Source: Gemmatales bacterium
GTDB lineage: Bacteria > Planctomycetota > Planctomycetia > Gemmatales > HRBIN36
Direction of reading: 5' to 3'
Length of the DNA: 64,000 nt
Assembly: GCA_025060195.1 (NCBI GenBank)
Contig: JANXCQ010000015.1
Coordinates: forward strand, 1 to 64,000
Under the pieces are notes generated by a model, which saw only the letters and a program-made list of their open reading frames with translations, searched no databases and was not told the DNA's origin. Of the stretch, positions 8,765-19,476 are shown in pieces. A program made the translations under genes and the position numbers. The first letter of the stretch is position 1, and each line of letters begins with the position of its first letter.

Positions 8765-9433
8765 ATGGCTAAGACCGCTAAAGATACCGCGAAAGAAAAA
8801 GGAAAAAAACAAAAACAAACGGAAAAAACGGCCGCCTCGCCAGCGACAGCGGCCAATGAAACTAGCGCCAGTGTCGCAGCAGAAAAGCCCACAGCGCCTC
8901 GCAAGCCTGTGAAACGGCGCCAGCAAATTCCCAGAGGTCCCAATGGCGGCATGCAATTGCTCTTGGTGGACGATGTACCTCATCTGGGCCGTGCTGGTGA
9001 CGTGGTGGAAGTACGCCCCGGCTATGGTCGCAATTATCTCATTCCGCGTGGCTTGGCTACTTTTGTCACCGAGGACAATCTTCGCCGTCTGGAACAACAT
9101 AAGCAACGCATTGAACAACTGCGTCAGGCACGAATAGCTGAGTTGAAAAATCTCGCTGCGCGGTTGCGTGAGGTCACCATCACCATTGAAGCCACCGCGA
9201 ACGAAGAAGGAAAACTTTACGGCTCCGTAGGTCCGGAAGAAATCTCCCATGCACTCAAGGCCCAGGGATATCCTATCGAGCCGGAGCAAGTGCGCATGGA
9301 AGGGCCGATTCGACAGTTAGCTTTATATGCCGTGAAACTTCATCTCGGTTACGATATCGAAAGCGAGGTAAAAGTCTTGGTTATCGGTGCTGAACATGCG
9401 GCCTTGGCCACGGCAGCAATTGCCAACAAATAA
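8765..9433 (+). CDS. rplI: 50S ribosomal protein L9 (bL9) with long N-terminal extension
   Basis: A 222-residue protein whose part from about residue 63 (MQLLLVDDVPHLGRAGDVVEV) to the end is ordinary bL9. It contains PGYGRNYLIPRGLA, the long connecting helix and the C-terminal domain (ANEEGKLYGSVGPEEI). The first 60 residues are a Lys/Ala/Thr-rich, low-complexity basic extension absent from typical 148-residue L9 proteins. The start at 8765 has GAGG 7 bases upstream. The internal Met at the L9 core lacks a good SD, so I keep the long form. It follows ssb and precedes dnaB. Confidence 0.9.
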   Translation: MAKTAKDTAKEKGKKQKQTEKTAASPATAANETSASVAAEKPTAPRKPVKRRQQIPRGPNGGMQLLLVDDVPHLGRAGDVVEVRPGYGRNYLIPRGLATFVTEDNLRRLEQHKQRIEQLRQARIAELKNLAARLREVTITIEATANEEGKLYGSVGPEEISHALKAQGYPIEPEQVRMEGPIRQLALYAVKLHLGYDIESEVKVLVIGAEHAALATAAIANK

Positions 9434-9477
9434 CGCAGCCATGCCGCATTAGCCAAATTGTGGCGTGCAGGTATTTC

Positions 9478-10851
9478 ATGTCCCAGAGCGCGCGTCCTGG
9501 AGTTGTTACCTCGGAGTATTTACCCCCTCAGAGCCTCGACGCCGAACGGGCGGTTTTGGGCAGTATGTTGCGCGATAACCGCATTATCGGCGACATTCTG
9601 CAAATCATCCGCAAAGAGGATTATTTCTACGATCCTGCGCATCGGGCAATTTTTCGCGCCATCGTCGGGCTTTATGATCATGGCCAGCCCGCTGACTTGG
9701 TCACCGTCAGTGAAAGGCTATATCAGGAGAAACTCATCGAGGACGTCGGCGGCTACGCATATTTGGCCAGTCTTTGGGAGGCCACGCCCACTGCCGCCCA
9801 CGCCGAACACCATGCTCGTATTGTGCGGGATAAGGCCATCATCCGCGACCTGATCCGCGCGGCTAACGAAATCCTGACTCAGGCCTATGAACAAAACGCA
9901 CCTGCCGACGACCTCCTCGAAGACGCCGAGCGAAAAATTTTGCAAATCGCAGAGTGGGGCCTGACCGGGCAGACGTTCACGCTCGAGGAATGTATCGCCC
10001 AAGCCTATAGCCGCATTGACCAACGTCATCAGCGGCTCGCAGGGGGTGCTATCAGTGGGCTTTCCACAGGCTTCCTCGATTTGGACGAAAAAACTGCGGG
10101 CTTGCAAGACTCCGAGTTGATTATCATCGCGGCACGGCCGAGCATGGGTAAGACTGCTTTCGCCCTCAACATTGCCCGCCATGTGGCTCTGGAAGAAGAC
10201 AAGGCCGTGTTTTTCGTAAGTCTCGAACAGTCGCGGATCGAGTTAGCCGAGCGTTTGCTTTGCTGCCAAGCCCGCATTGATAGTCATAAGCTCCGTAAGG
10301 GCCACCTGAGCGCGGAAGAGATGCGCCGCCTGCACGCGGCGGGCAACGCCCTTTCCACGGCCAAGTTTTTCATCGACGACACGCCTGCACAAGATCTGCT
10401 CCGCATCGCCGCCAATGCACGCCGACTCAAACTCCGCCACAACATCCGCCTACTTATCATTGATTATCTCCAACTCATCGAGCCCGATAGCCGGTCGCGT
10501 CGTGAAAGTCGGCAGGAACAGGTGGCGGCGATCTCACGCCGACTCAAACATTTGGCGAAAGAATTACAGCTGCCCGTCGTCGCTTGTGCCCAGCTCAACC
10601 GCGGACCTGAAGATCGGGCCGACAACCGACCCCGTCTCTCCGATCTCCGCGAAAGCGGCGCTATCGAGCAAGACGCCGACACTGTTTTCCTTCTCCACCG
10701 CCCCGATTATTACAATCCCGAACAAGACCCAGGCGTGCTGGAAGTGATCATCGCGAAACAGCGCAATGGCCCCACGGGCGACGTTCGCCTCGCCTTTCTC
10801 AAACCGTACCTGCGTATGGAAAACCTCGCCCCCGGCCATCCGTTTGAATAG
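9478..10851 (+). CDS. dnaB: replicative DNA helicase DnaB
   Basis: A 457-residue hexameric helicase that unwinds DNA at the fork. The N-terminal domain has the usual PPQSLDAERAVLGSML; the RecA-like domain has Walker A ARPSMGKTAFAL (about 219-230), FVSLEQSR, LLIIDYLQLI (Walker B) and the late DLRESGAIEQDADTVFLLHR. I prefer the ATG at 9478 to a GTG six codons upstream, because conserved sequence begins only after it; the SD is weak in both cases. Last gene of the rpsF operon; its stop is 23 bases from the end of the convergent mutL. Confidence 0.95.
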   Translation: MSQSARPGVVTSEYLPPQSLDAERAVLGSMLRDNRIIGDILQIIRKEDYFYDPAHRAIFRAIVGLYDHGQPADLVTVSERLYQEKLIEDVGGYAYLASLWEATPTAAHAEHHARIVRDKAIIRDLIRAANEILTQAYEQNAPADDLLEDAERKILQIAEWGLTGQTFTLEECIAQAYSRIDQRHQRLAGGAISGLSTGFLDLDEKTAGLQDSELIIIAARPSMGKTAFALNIARHVALEEDKAVFFVSLEQSRIELAERLLCCQARIDSHKLRKGHLSAEEMRRLHAAGNALSTAKFFIDDTPAQDLLRIAANARRLKLRHNIRLLIIDYLQLIEPDSRSRRESRQEQVAAISRRLKHLAKELQLPVVACAQLNRGPEDRADNRPRLSDLRESGAIEQDADTVFLLHRPDYYNPEQDPGVLEVIIAKQRNGPTGDVRLAFLKPYLRMENLAPGHPFE

Positions 10852-10874
10852 CCCTCCAATCGCTGATGGAAGGC

Positions 10875-12815
10875 TTAGCCTGAGCGGCGAAATTGCCGCT
10901 CCAGTTCTTGCTTACTCAAAAACAAAGCCGTCGGACGCCCATGGGGACAGTGGTGCGCATTTTCGACCAAAGAGCGATGTTGGAGTAAGAATGCGATATC
11001 TTCTGGGCTGAGCGGCTCGCCCGCTTTGATCGCCGCCCGGCAAGCCATACGCTTCAGTAATTCGTCTAACAAAACATGTGGTTCCGGAACACGTGCTACT
11101 TCTTCCAGGTATTCAACCGCTATCTGCACCAACTCTGCTGCCGAGCGTCTCCAGCAGGAAGGCACTGCCCGGACTAGGACAGTGCTGCCGCCAAATTCGC
11201 TGATGCTGATACCTACTTGTTCCAGCATGGCCGACTGTTCGAGCAATAATGCCGCTTGCGCGGGCGTCAGGTCCACTGGCTCGGGAACGAGCAAGGTCTG
11301 CCGAGGCGGCGTCTCCACCTGAAATTGTTTTCGAAAGTGCTCATACAAGATTCGCTCGTGTAACGCATGTTGATCGATCAGCAATAAACCATCGGGAGTT
11401 TCTACGAGCAGATAGGTGTTGTGCAGCTGCATGGCCCGCACGTAGGGTGCCATGCCAAAGAAGCCTGGTTCGACTACAGGCGAAACTTTTGTCGCTGAGT
11501 CCACGGCATCCCTGGTAGCGGGACTCTCTGCCGCAGGGCTTTCAGCTAAAACCTCCTGGCCCGATTCTCCCCGCGTGTGAACACGTATCGGCCCAGTTTC
11601 TGCCGATGTGCTCCCTGAAACGCCACCGGGCACGATGCCGCCACTGTCTTGCAGGCCAGCCCGCGCAACGGCCTCGTTCCTCGCTTGCGCATCGAACGTA
11701 TGTTTGCTGGTAGGATTAGCCAGCCTGTGCCCAATAGTCCTGCTTCCTGCCGGCTCAGGGGACAAGGTTGCCGACGGAAGTGCTGGCCCGTAGCCCGTGG
11801 GCGTCATTGTGGGCACCTGCTCGAAACGCTGCAAGGTCTGCCGCACGCCATAGAACACCAACTGATGGATCCGCGACTGATCGCGGAACCGCACTTCGAT
11901 TTTCATCGGATGCACGTTCACATCCACAGTTTCGGGAGGCATCTCCAAAAACAGAAACACCACGGGCTGACGTCCCACCATCAGATAACCGCGATACGCC
12001 TCCTGCACGGCATGCGCCAACACCCGATCCCGAACATAACGTTGATTGACGAAAAAGTATTGCCAACGTCCACGAGCCCGATCCCAGCTGGGATGCCCAA
12101 TCCAGCCGTGAAGACGCATCTGGTGTTGGGCATATTCCACGGGCAAAAGATGCTCGGCCAAGTCATCGCCGAAAAAGTGCCGCAATCGTTCGCGCCGCTC
12201 CCAGGAACCAGGCACTTCCAGCACTTCCCGCTCATTGTGGATCAGCCGAAACTGCACCCCGGGAAAGGCCAACGCCAATCGCTGCACTGTTTCCACAATT
12301 TGGCCCAATTCAGTGGCCACGCTGCGCAGGAATTTGCGTCGCGCGGGCGTGTTGAAGAACAAGCGGCGCACTTCCACACATGTGCCCGCGGGTCCCGCCC
12401 AGGGTTCTATTGGTCCTAACTGTCCTCCCTCACATATCAACTGGGCGCCCACCTCTTCGGAGGCCGGGCGCGATTGGATTCGCACCCAAGCCACGCTGCC
12501 AATCGCCGATAATGCCTCTCCGCGAAAGCCCAAGGTGCCAATACGGTATAAGTCCTCCTCCGTGGTGATCTTGCTCGTGGCATGGCGGGCGAAGACGAGC
12601 GGTAAATCCTCGGCCACTATCCCACATCCATCATCGACGACGCGAATCAGTTCCCTGCCACCTTGCTCCAACTCGATAATGACGCGACTTGCCCCGGCAT
12701 CCAAAGCGTTCTCCAACAACTCTTTGACGACACTGGCAGGACGTTCCACAACTTCGCCGGCAGCTATTTTGCCGACCAAGGCCGGCGACAGCTGGTGCAC
12801 CCGCGGCGGTTTCAT
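10875..12815 (-). CDS. mutL: DNA mismatch repair protein MutL (endonuclease type)
   Basis: A 646-residue mismatch repair protein. The N-terminal GHKL ATPase has [26 protein letters not shown] and HATSKI followed by GFRGEAL. The middle is a low-complexity linker of about 130 residues. The C-terminal domain carries the metal-dependent nicking motif DQHA-x2-E-x4-E (481-492), [10 protein letters not shown] (591-600) and CPHGRP (623-628), so it should be the endonuclease form found in bacteria without MutH. Its ATG overlaps the stop of the upstream NtrC-type regulator in an ATGA junction, which suggests translational coupling. Confidence 0.95.
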   Translation of the reverse strand: MKPPRVHQLSPALVGKIAAGEVVERPASVVKELLENALDAGASRVIIELEQGGRELIRVVDDGCGIVAEDLPLVFARHATSKITTEEDLYRIGTLGFRGEALSAIGSVAWVRIQSRPASEEVGAQLICEGGQLGPIEPWAGPAGTCVEVRRLFFNTPARRKFLRSVATELGQIVETVQRLALAFPGVQFRLIHNEREVLEVPGSWERRERLRHFFGDDLAEHLLPVEYAQHQMRLHGWIGHPSWDRARGRWQYFFVNQRYVRDRVLAHAVQEAYRGYLMVGRQPVVFLFLEMPPETVDVNVHPMKIEVRFRDQSRIHQLVFYGVRQTLQRFEQVPTMTPTGYGPALPSATLSPEPAGSRTIGHRLANPTSKHTFDAQARNEAVARAGLQDSGGIVPGGVSGSTSAETGPIRVHTRGESGQEVLAESPAAESPATRDAVDSATKVSPVVEPGFFGMAPYVRAMQLHNTYLLVETPDGLLLIDQHALHERILYEHFRKQFQVETPPRQTLLVPEPVDLTPAQAALLLEQSAMLEQVGISISEFGGSTVLVRAVPSCWRRSAAELVQIAVEYLEEVARVPEPHVLLDELLKRMACRAAIKAGEPLSPEDIAFLLQHRSLVENAHHCPHGRPTALFLSKQELERQFRRSG

Positions 12816-14233
12816 GGCGTAGAGTTCGTGGATGGGCTAACCTCGGTTTTAGCGCCCCGTTTTCGTACTTGCAACCCCCACTGCTTGATTTTCCGATAAA
12901 GCGTCCGCTCCCCAATACCCAACATCTTGGCTGCTTCCTCACGATTGCCCTGAGTCAGCTCCAAAGCTTGGAGGATGTAAAACCGTTCCACTTCCTCCAA
13001 AGGTCTGCCGATGAGGCTTCCCTCCACTGGGGAAGGATGTGTCGCTCCCTGAGCGCGGTGCAGCAATTCTCCTTCAGGCAAATCATCCACTCCCAAAATG
13101 CCATCGCGGTCATGCACCACCATACTGTCGATGACGTTGCGCAGCTCGCGAACATTGCCTGGCCAATCGTAGGCCGTAAGTACACGGCGCACCTCAGCGG
13201 CAATCCCGTGCACCTGCTTACCGTGGCGCTGGGCCATCTCCTTCATGAAATGGTGAGCCAGCAACGAAATATCCTCACGGCGCTCCCGCAGTGGCGGCAA
13301 TTTGATGGTAACCACCTTCAAACGATAGTACAAATCCTGACGGAAAGCTCCCTTGGCCACCAGCGCCTCGAGATCCCGATGCGTCGCTGAGAGGATGCGC
13401 ACACTAACCCTGATGGCCTCGTTACCACCAATGCGATACACTTGGCCGTCTTCAATGACACGCAACAACTTCGCTTGCAGGGTCAATGGCATGTCGCCTA
13501 CTTCGTCGAGAAACAACGTCCCCCCATTGGCATACTCAAATTTCCCTTTGCGCAGGCGATCGGCTCCTGTGAAGGCACCCGGTTCATGACCGAACAATTC
13601 ATCCTCGAGGAGGTTTTCATTCAGCGCGGTGCAGTTCAGTGGAACGAAAGGTTTGTTTTTGCGCGGACTATTGTTATGGATGGCCTTGGCCACCAATTCC
13701 TTACCCGTGCCTGTTTCGCCAGTGATCAACACTGTGGCGTTAGTGGGGGCAATTTGTTTGAGCTTCTCGATGACGGCGTGCATCGCGGGGCTGTTGCCCA
13801 CGATTCCCTCGAAGCCAAATTTTTCATCCAACCGCCGCTGCAACTCCAAATTGGTACGAGCCAACCGTTGCTTTTGCGCCACTCGGTCCACCACAGCGCG
13901 CAATTCACTAATGTCCACCGGCTTAGTTAAGTAAGTGGCCGCCCCCTGTTGCATGGCCGCCACTGCAGTTTTGATGTCGCCGTGGCCCGTAATCAACACA
14001 ACCTCGGCTTCAGGTAACTCCATCTTGGCCTTCCTCAACACCGTCAACCCATCTACCGGTTCCATTTTGACGTCGGTAATGATTACGTCATAATTCTCTT
14101 TTTCGATCTTTTGGATAGCCTCAACGCCGCTAGTTGCCACATCGCATTCGTAACCAATGCGAGCCAAGCTCTCTGCTACCGCCTGAGCATGTGCCTCCTG
14201 ATCATCAATTACTAAAACTCGAATCTCGTTCAT
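12812..14233 (-). CDS. sigma-54-dependent response regulator, NtrC family
   Basis: A 473-residue activator. A receiver domain (VLVIDDQ, phosphoacceptor D54 in ITDVKM, K104) is followed by a AAA+ domain with Walker A GETGTGKE (172-179), the sigma-54 contact loop GAFTGA (219-224) and [11 protein letters not shown] Fis-type helix-turn-helix ([20 protein letters not shown]) comes near the C-terminus. It should activate sigma-54 promoters when phosphorylated; the target genes are unknown and no histidine kinase is adjacent. I chose the ATG at 14233 because the receiver domain starts there; an upstream start at 14308 would add 25 unconserved residues. It overlaps mutL by four bases. Confidence 0.93.
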   Translation of the reverse strand: MNEIRVLVIDDQEAHAQAVAESLARIGYECDVATSGVEAIQKIEKENYDVIITDVKMEPVDGLTVLRKAKMELPEAEVVLITGHGDIKTAVAAMQQGAATYLTKPVDISELRAVVDRVAQKQRLARTNLELQRRLDEKFGFEGIVGNSPAMHAVIEKLKQIAPTNATVLITGETGTGKELVAKAIHNNSPRKNKPFVPLNCTALNENLLEDELFGHEPGAFTGADRLRKGKFEYANGGTLFLDEVGDMPLTLQAKLLRVIEDGQVYRIGGNEAIRVSVRILSATHRDLEALVAKGAFRQDLYYRLKVVTIKLPPLRERREDISLLAHHFMKEMAQRHGKQVHGIAAEVRRVLTAYDWPGNVRELRNVIDSMVVHDRDGILGVDDLPEGELLHRAQGATHPSPVEGSLIGRPLEEVERFYILQALELTQGNREEAAKMLGIGERTLYRKIKQWGLQVRKRGAKTEVSPSTNSTP

Positions 14234-14400
14234 CGCTGACCTTATTCGCCTCCCTCTTGCATCTTCAACAATCATTTTACAGCCTAACAGCGCTGCCCTG
14301 CGGGTCAAACCCGCCTTTTGGCCAAATTACCAGCGCGGGAGAAAAGGGAACGAGACAATAAAACCCGGATTACGCTACGGGCCGCTCTCACCAACTCAAG

Positions 14401-14425
14401 CAAAATGGGGCGGTTGAACCGCCCC
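14401..14425 (-). terminator. Rho-independent terminator of groEL
   Basis: GGGGCGG (14407-14413) pairs with CCGCCCC (14419-14425) around a 5-base loop. On the minus strand the stem is followed by ATTTTG. It lies about 65 bases past the groEL stop, in the correct orientation. Confidence 0.7.
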
Positions 14426-14490
14426 AAGGAAAGTTCCAGTCGCTTGTACTACTGCGTTCTATTCGAGAAGTTAGGTCTATTGGGCTCCAG

Positions 14491-16119
<1,629 letters not shown>

Positions 16120-16195
16120 TTATCTCCTCCTTAGATTTCCAGGTTGCTTTCGCCTATTTGGGCGAGTTTATTCAGATTGACTATTAGGTGTAATT

Positions 16196-16219
16196 CACGA
16201 AGCTTTGACTTTCTTCGTG
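16196..16219. promoter_or_regulatory. inverted repeat between groES and groEL
   Basis: CACGAAG (16196-16202) and CTTCGTG (16213-16219) form a perfect 7-base stem with a 10-base loop in the groES-groEL gap. It could be an mRNA-processing or stability hairpin; no CIRCE element is present here. Confidence 0.4.
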
Positions 16220-16299
16220 GGGGTATGTCAGCGACTTCGTAACGAACCGTTGCAAAAATTATTCAGATAATTCGTCGCAAAGGGCTAAGCGAAATAGCA

Positions 16300-16596
16300 C
16301 TACTCTTCAATAATGGCCAAGACGTCCTCTTCGCGCATGAGCAGAACTTTTTCCCCGTCGAGTTCAAACTCATCACCCGCGTAGGAGCTAAACAAGATAG
16401 TATCGCCCTTCTTCACCTGCAACTCTTGGCGCTTGCCGCTTTTGAGCAGACGGCCGTCGCCCACGGCAATCACCTTGCCAATTTGCGGCTTTTCTTTTGC
16501 CGTGTCGGGCAGAATGATCCCGCCTTTGGTCTTCTCGCCTGCTTCCTGGCGCTTTACGACGATCTTGTCCCCGAGCGGTTTAAGAGTCGTGGCCAT
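16300..16596 (-). CDS. groS: 10 kDa co-chaperonin GroES
   Basis: A 98-residue co-chaperonin that caps Gro[25 protein letters not shown] contains the mobile loop, and [21 protein letters not shown] and EEDVLAIIE are standard. The start is the ATG at 16596 with AAAGGAG upstream. A frame opening at 16785 would add 63 residues unlike any GroES. First gene of the groES-groEL pair. Confidence 0.96.
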   Translation of the reverse strand: MATTLKPLGDKIVVKRQEAGEKTKGGIILPDTAKEKPQIGKVIAVGDGRLLKSGKRQELQVKKGDTILFSSYAGDEFELDGEKVLLMREEDVLAIIEE

Positions 16597-17027
16597 GGCT
16601 GATTCCGCTCCTTTCTTGACTGGAATTACGAGTGGTCTAATAGCTGCCGGATTTAGCTCTTGGCTTTTGGCAATTAGGCTTACCCGAAATTTTGGTCGGC
16701 CCCTTACGGGACCTAACAAGCCATGAGACGAAGTAGGCAATGTTACGAGCATAGCGACAAGCGTACGTATAGCTATGCAAAACATGTGCCCATAGGCATG
16801 CGTTCGTAAGTATAAATTTTAACAGAATTTGCGAATCCGATACCAGCCAGAATCCTTCACGTCGCTGCCATCCCCGAATCAGACCGTCCACTCGCTGCCA
16901 TCTTGGCAGAAATCCCTCCCATAGGCCGTGCAAGTAGGCCCCGACAAGGGTTGCTGAGGGATGGAACTGTCCCCAGCTGCTTCAACATTCAGCACTTTGA
17001 CACCACCGTGGTCGGCACTCGGCGTCG
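16597..17027. other. gap upstream of groES
   Basis: No gene seen. It must hold the groES promoter. I looked for the CIRCE heat-shock operator (TTAGCACTC-N9-GAGTGCTAA) and did not find it. A 7-base inverted repeat at 16749-16778 is listed separately. Confidence 0.5.
16749..16778. promoter_or_regulatory. inverted repeat upstream of groES (possible operator)
   Basis: GCATAGC (16749-16755) and GCTATGC (16772-16778) are perfect inverted copies separated by 16 bases, about 150 bases upstream of the groES start. It could be a regulator site; nothing else supports that. Confidence 0.3.
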
Positions 17028-18326
17028 TTATTCGACAGACGGTTCCCAACCTGGCTGATACTCGCGCGACCAAAACCCTTGCGCCTCTCGGTCGTCCAAA
17101 ATCGCCCCGCTCTTGGCATCGCAACGTAGCACACGGCCCAAACGGTACGCGATATTACCCAAGTGGCACGGTAAAGTGCTCTTATGAGCTTCCTCAATCT
17201 CGCTATGGAGCCGCTGGCCTGAACGAATTGCCTCCAGGAAATTGTGAACATGCTCGACGTCGCCACCTTGGCCTTTTTGCTGAGTCACAATTTTACCCTC
17301 AGGGTCGTAGATTGTATAATTAGCGCCATAGCTGGCATCGCGGATGACCATCGTTCCTTTCTCGCCGACAAAAAGCACGTTGGGCGGTTGGAGACCAGCG
17401 AGCCTGCTGCAACTGGTACCGTGCCAGACGACCTGTTTGTTCCCTGGATAAATAAACGCGGCAGTATGGGTATCGGGCGTCTCTTGGTCGTCGTCGTAAC
17501 GGAACCTGCCCCCGGAGGAAGTCACTTGAATCGGGTAATCAACCCCCAAGCCCCAACGGCACAAATCAATCATATGCACGCCATTGTTACCTAACTCGCC
17601 GTTGCCCCAGTGCCAGAACCAATGCCAATTATAATGAATGACGTTGGTACGATACGGTCGCCGCGGCGCGGGGCCTTGCCAAAGTTCATAGTCGAGCCAA
17701 CTCGGGGGCGACGTCTCCTGACCCCGTCCAATAGTCGGTCGGTGATTGGTGTACCACGATTGCGCCTGATAGACGCGACCAAGCGCGCCTTGGTGAAGAG
17801 CGGCTATCGCCTCCCGAATCACGGGCCAACTCCGCCGCTGATTGCCCATCTGCACCAGCCGGTTGTATCGGCGCGCTACGGCCACCATCAGTTCGCCTTC
17901 TCGCGGCGTGTGACTGCACGGTTTTTCCACGTAGACATGCTTACCCGCTTTACAGGCCAGGATCGTCGCAGCAGCGTGCCAGTGATTGCAAGTAGCCACC
18001 ACGACCGCATCCACCTGCTTATCGTCTAGGAAGCGACGGAAATCTACTACGCCTTGCGGCGTGCGACCGCGCAATTTCCCGACTTGATCCACAGCTCGAT
18101 CTATACGCCGCCGATCTACGTCGCAGACGTAGAGCACTTGGGCATCCGCCTGCTGCTCAAAGGTGCGTGCCAACGACAGGCCACGACCCAAGCCCATAAC
18201 TGCTACGCCGACTCGTTCGTTGGCCCGAAGCACGTTGGCATGGTTCGCGGGAGCACCCCAAAACCAGCCCAACGTGCCACTTACGCTCGTCCACAAAAAA
18301 CCGCGGCGTGAGAAATTTTGACCCAT
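17028..18326 (-). CDS. Tat-exported Gfo/Idh/MocA family oxidoreductase
   Basis: A 432-residue NAD(P)-dependent oxidoreductase. The N-terminus has a twin-arginine signal (SRRGFL at 6-11, then a hydrophobic stretch and an Ala-rich end), so it should be exported folded. The Rossmann domain includes VAVMGLGRG and VYVEKPCSHTPRE, with Lys-Pro as in the family's cofactor/catalytic segment; GNNGVHMIDLCRWGLG is typical of planctomycete members. Substrate unknown; such proteins often act on sugars or cyclitols. AGGAG precedes the ATG at 18326. It is divergent from the next gene. Confidence 0.88.
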   Translation of the reverse strand: MGQNFSRRGFLWTSVSGTLGWFWGAPANHANVLRANERVGVAVMGLGRGLSLARTFEQQADAQVLYVCDVDRRRIDRAVDQVGKLRGRTPQGVVDFRRFLDDKQVDAVVVATCNHWHAAATILACKAGKHVYVEKPCSHTPREGELMVAVARRYNRLVQMGNQRRSWPVIREAIAALHQGALGRVYQAQSWYTNHRPTIGRGQETSPPSWLDYELWQGPAPRRPYRTNVIHYNWHWFWHWGNGELGNNGVHMIDLCRWGLGVDYPIQVTSSGGRFRYDDDQETPDTHTAAFIYPGNKQVVWHGTSCSRLAGLQPPNVLFVGEKGTMVIRDASYGANYTIYDPEGKIVTQQKGQGGDVEHVHNFLEAIRSGQRLHSEIEEAHKSTLPCHLGNIAYRLGRVLRCDAKSGAILDDREAQGFWSREYQPGWEPSVE

Positions 18327-18643
18327 GGCAGGCTCCTGTATCGGGGGGATCCATAGTGGGCAGGCAGAGCTAAATGGCTACGCACTAAACCCTTTGTAGC
18401 CCGTGAGCGGAGTCACGTCCATGATTTCTTTATCTAATCCTCCGGGCGGGCCCATAATCTCACGAGGTCACACACACATTCCCGAGGCCTGGGGCGATAA
18501 ATTTGCCAGTTATGCGAAAAAGACCGGCATTCGTCACGCTTCGGTATGATGAATCTTTGGCGAGTTCGCGATTTTCTGGGGCATAGTTGAGTGAGACCGT
18601 GGAGCGTTACACATCGTCCGCCAACGACACCAGGAGGAGCACC
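18327..18643. other. divergent intergenic region
   Basis: It separates two divergent genes, so it should contain promoters in both directions. No clear consensus promoter, operator or RNA was recognised. Confidence 0.4.
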
Positions 18644-19141
18644 ATGAGGAAAATCTTGCTCGCCGCGGCCATCGTTGCGTTTTTGTGGCCTAACCATCGG
18701 ATGAACGCAGGCGACCATCATAATCAGGTGCAGACGGGAATCAACTGGCGCTGGCACCATCCGAGTTTCGTCTGGTGGTTCGCCTCACGCGGCCCTCACG
18801 GCGGCCATTGGTTCGCCTTAGGCCACCCCCCCGAAATCTTCCACCCGTACCCGTGGTTTCTTGTGTACCCGACGGGCGTAACTTGGCCGAGCACTCCGGG
18901 TTGGGTACAACATAGCGGCTATCCCGACACGCCTTGGGCTGGCTATTCTTTTTATCCATCAGCAGGACTTACCGTATTTCCTGGCTGGCCCCATCCGGGC
19001 GGCGTATCGCCCGCCCAACAGCCCCCGATTGTTACTGGCCACACGCCACACTTACCCGGCACTGGCGGCCACACGCAACATGTGCCTACTCCCAGTTGGC
19101 CAGCACCGCAAATGGCCCCTTACTATTGGTTTGGTCGCTAA
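18644..19141 (+). CDS. secreted Trp/His/Pro/Gly-rich protein, unknown
   Basis: A 165-residue protein that I do not recognise. It starts MRKILLAAAIVAFLWP, a plausible signal peptide with cleavage after MNAG (around residue 22). The mature chain is very rich in Trp, His, Pro, Gly and Tyr (for example WRWHHPSFVWWF and HPYPWFLVYPTGVTWP). It then has a Pro/Thr/His tail and ends MAPYYWFGR. There are almost no charged residues after the signal. The ATG at 18644 has AGGAGGAG upstream, and is preferred to an in-frame start at 18587. Likely exported and perhaps surface-associated or metal-binding, but that is inference from composition. Confidence 0.65.
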   Translation: MRKILLAAAIVAFLWPNHRMNAGDHHNQVQTGINWRWHHPSFVWWFASRGPHGGHWFALGHPPEIFHPYPWFLVYPTGVTWPSTPGWVQHSGYPDTPWAGYSFYPSAGLTVFPGWPHPGGVSPAQQPPIVTGHTPHLPGTGGHTQHVPTPSWPAPQMAPYYWFGR

Positions 19142-19476
19142 ACGCGATGAGATAAAACCTTTGTGGGACACCCATTAATTCCACCTAGTAATCCGACTTA
19201 GTACCCTAAGTACGGATGTCTAATTTTACCGCGCCCCTCTAACACAAATGATCGACAGGAACCATCAGTAACACTTTCACGAGTGTCCTTATTTGTTTAG
19301 GGTAACTAAGTATATAGACACACATCCGCGCTAAGCTAAGCTCGGCTGATTAGTACCCTGCAATTAGACCTGTTTATCAGCAATGTAAGCTGACAAAAAT
19401 AAGTCAGGAAAGCCACCTAATAGCACAGATTCGATGGCAATTCTCAACGTGCTAACAATTTTGGTTAGTCACAAGG
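19142..19476. other. gap with small palindrome
   Basis: It separates convergent genes. The only structure noticed is a palindrome, ACTTAG-TACC-CTAAGT, at 19196-19211, without a U-run. No gene seen. Confidence 0.4.

Noticed and set aside
16637-16785. GroES with a 63-residue N-terminal extension
   Set aside because: The ATG at 16596 has a good SD and begins the normal GroES; the extension is unconserved-looking.
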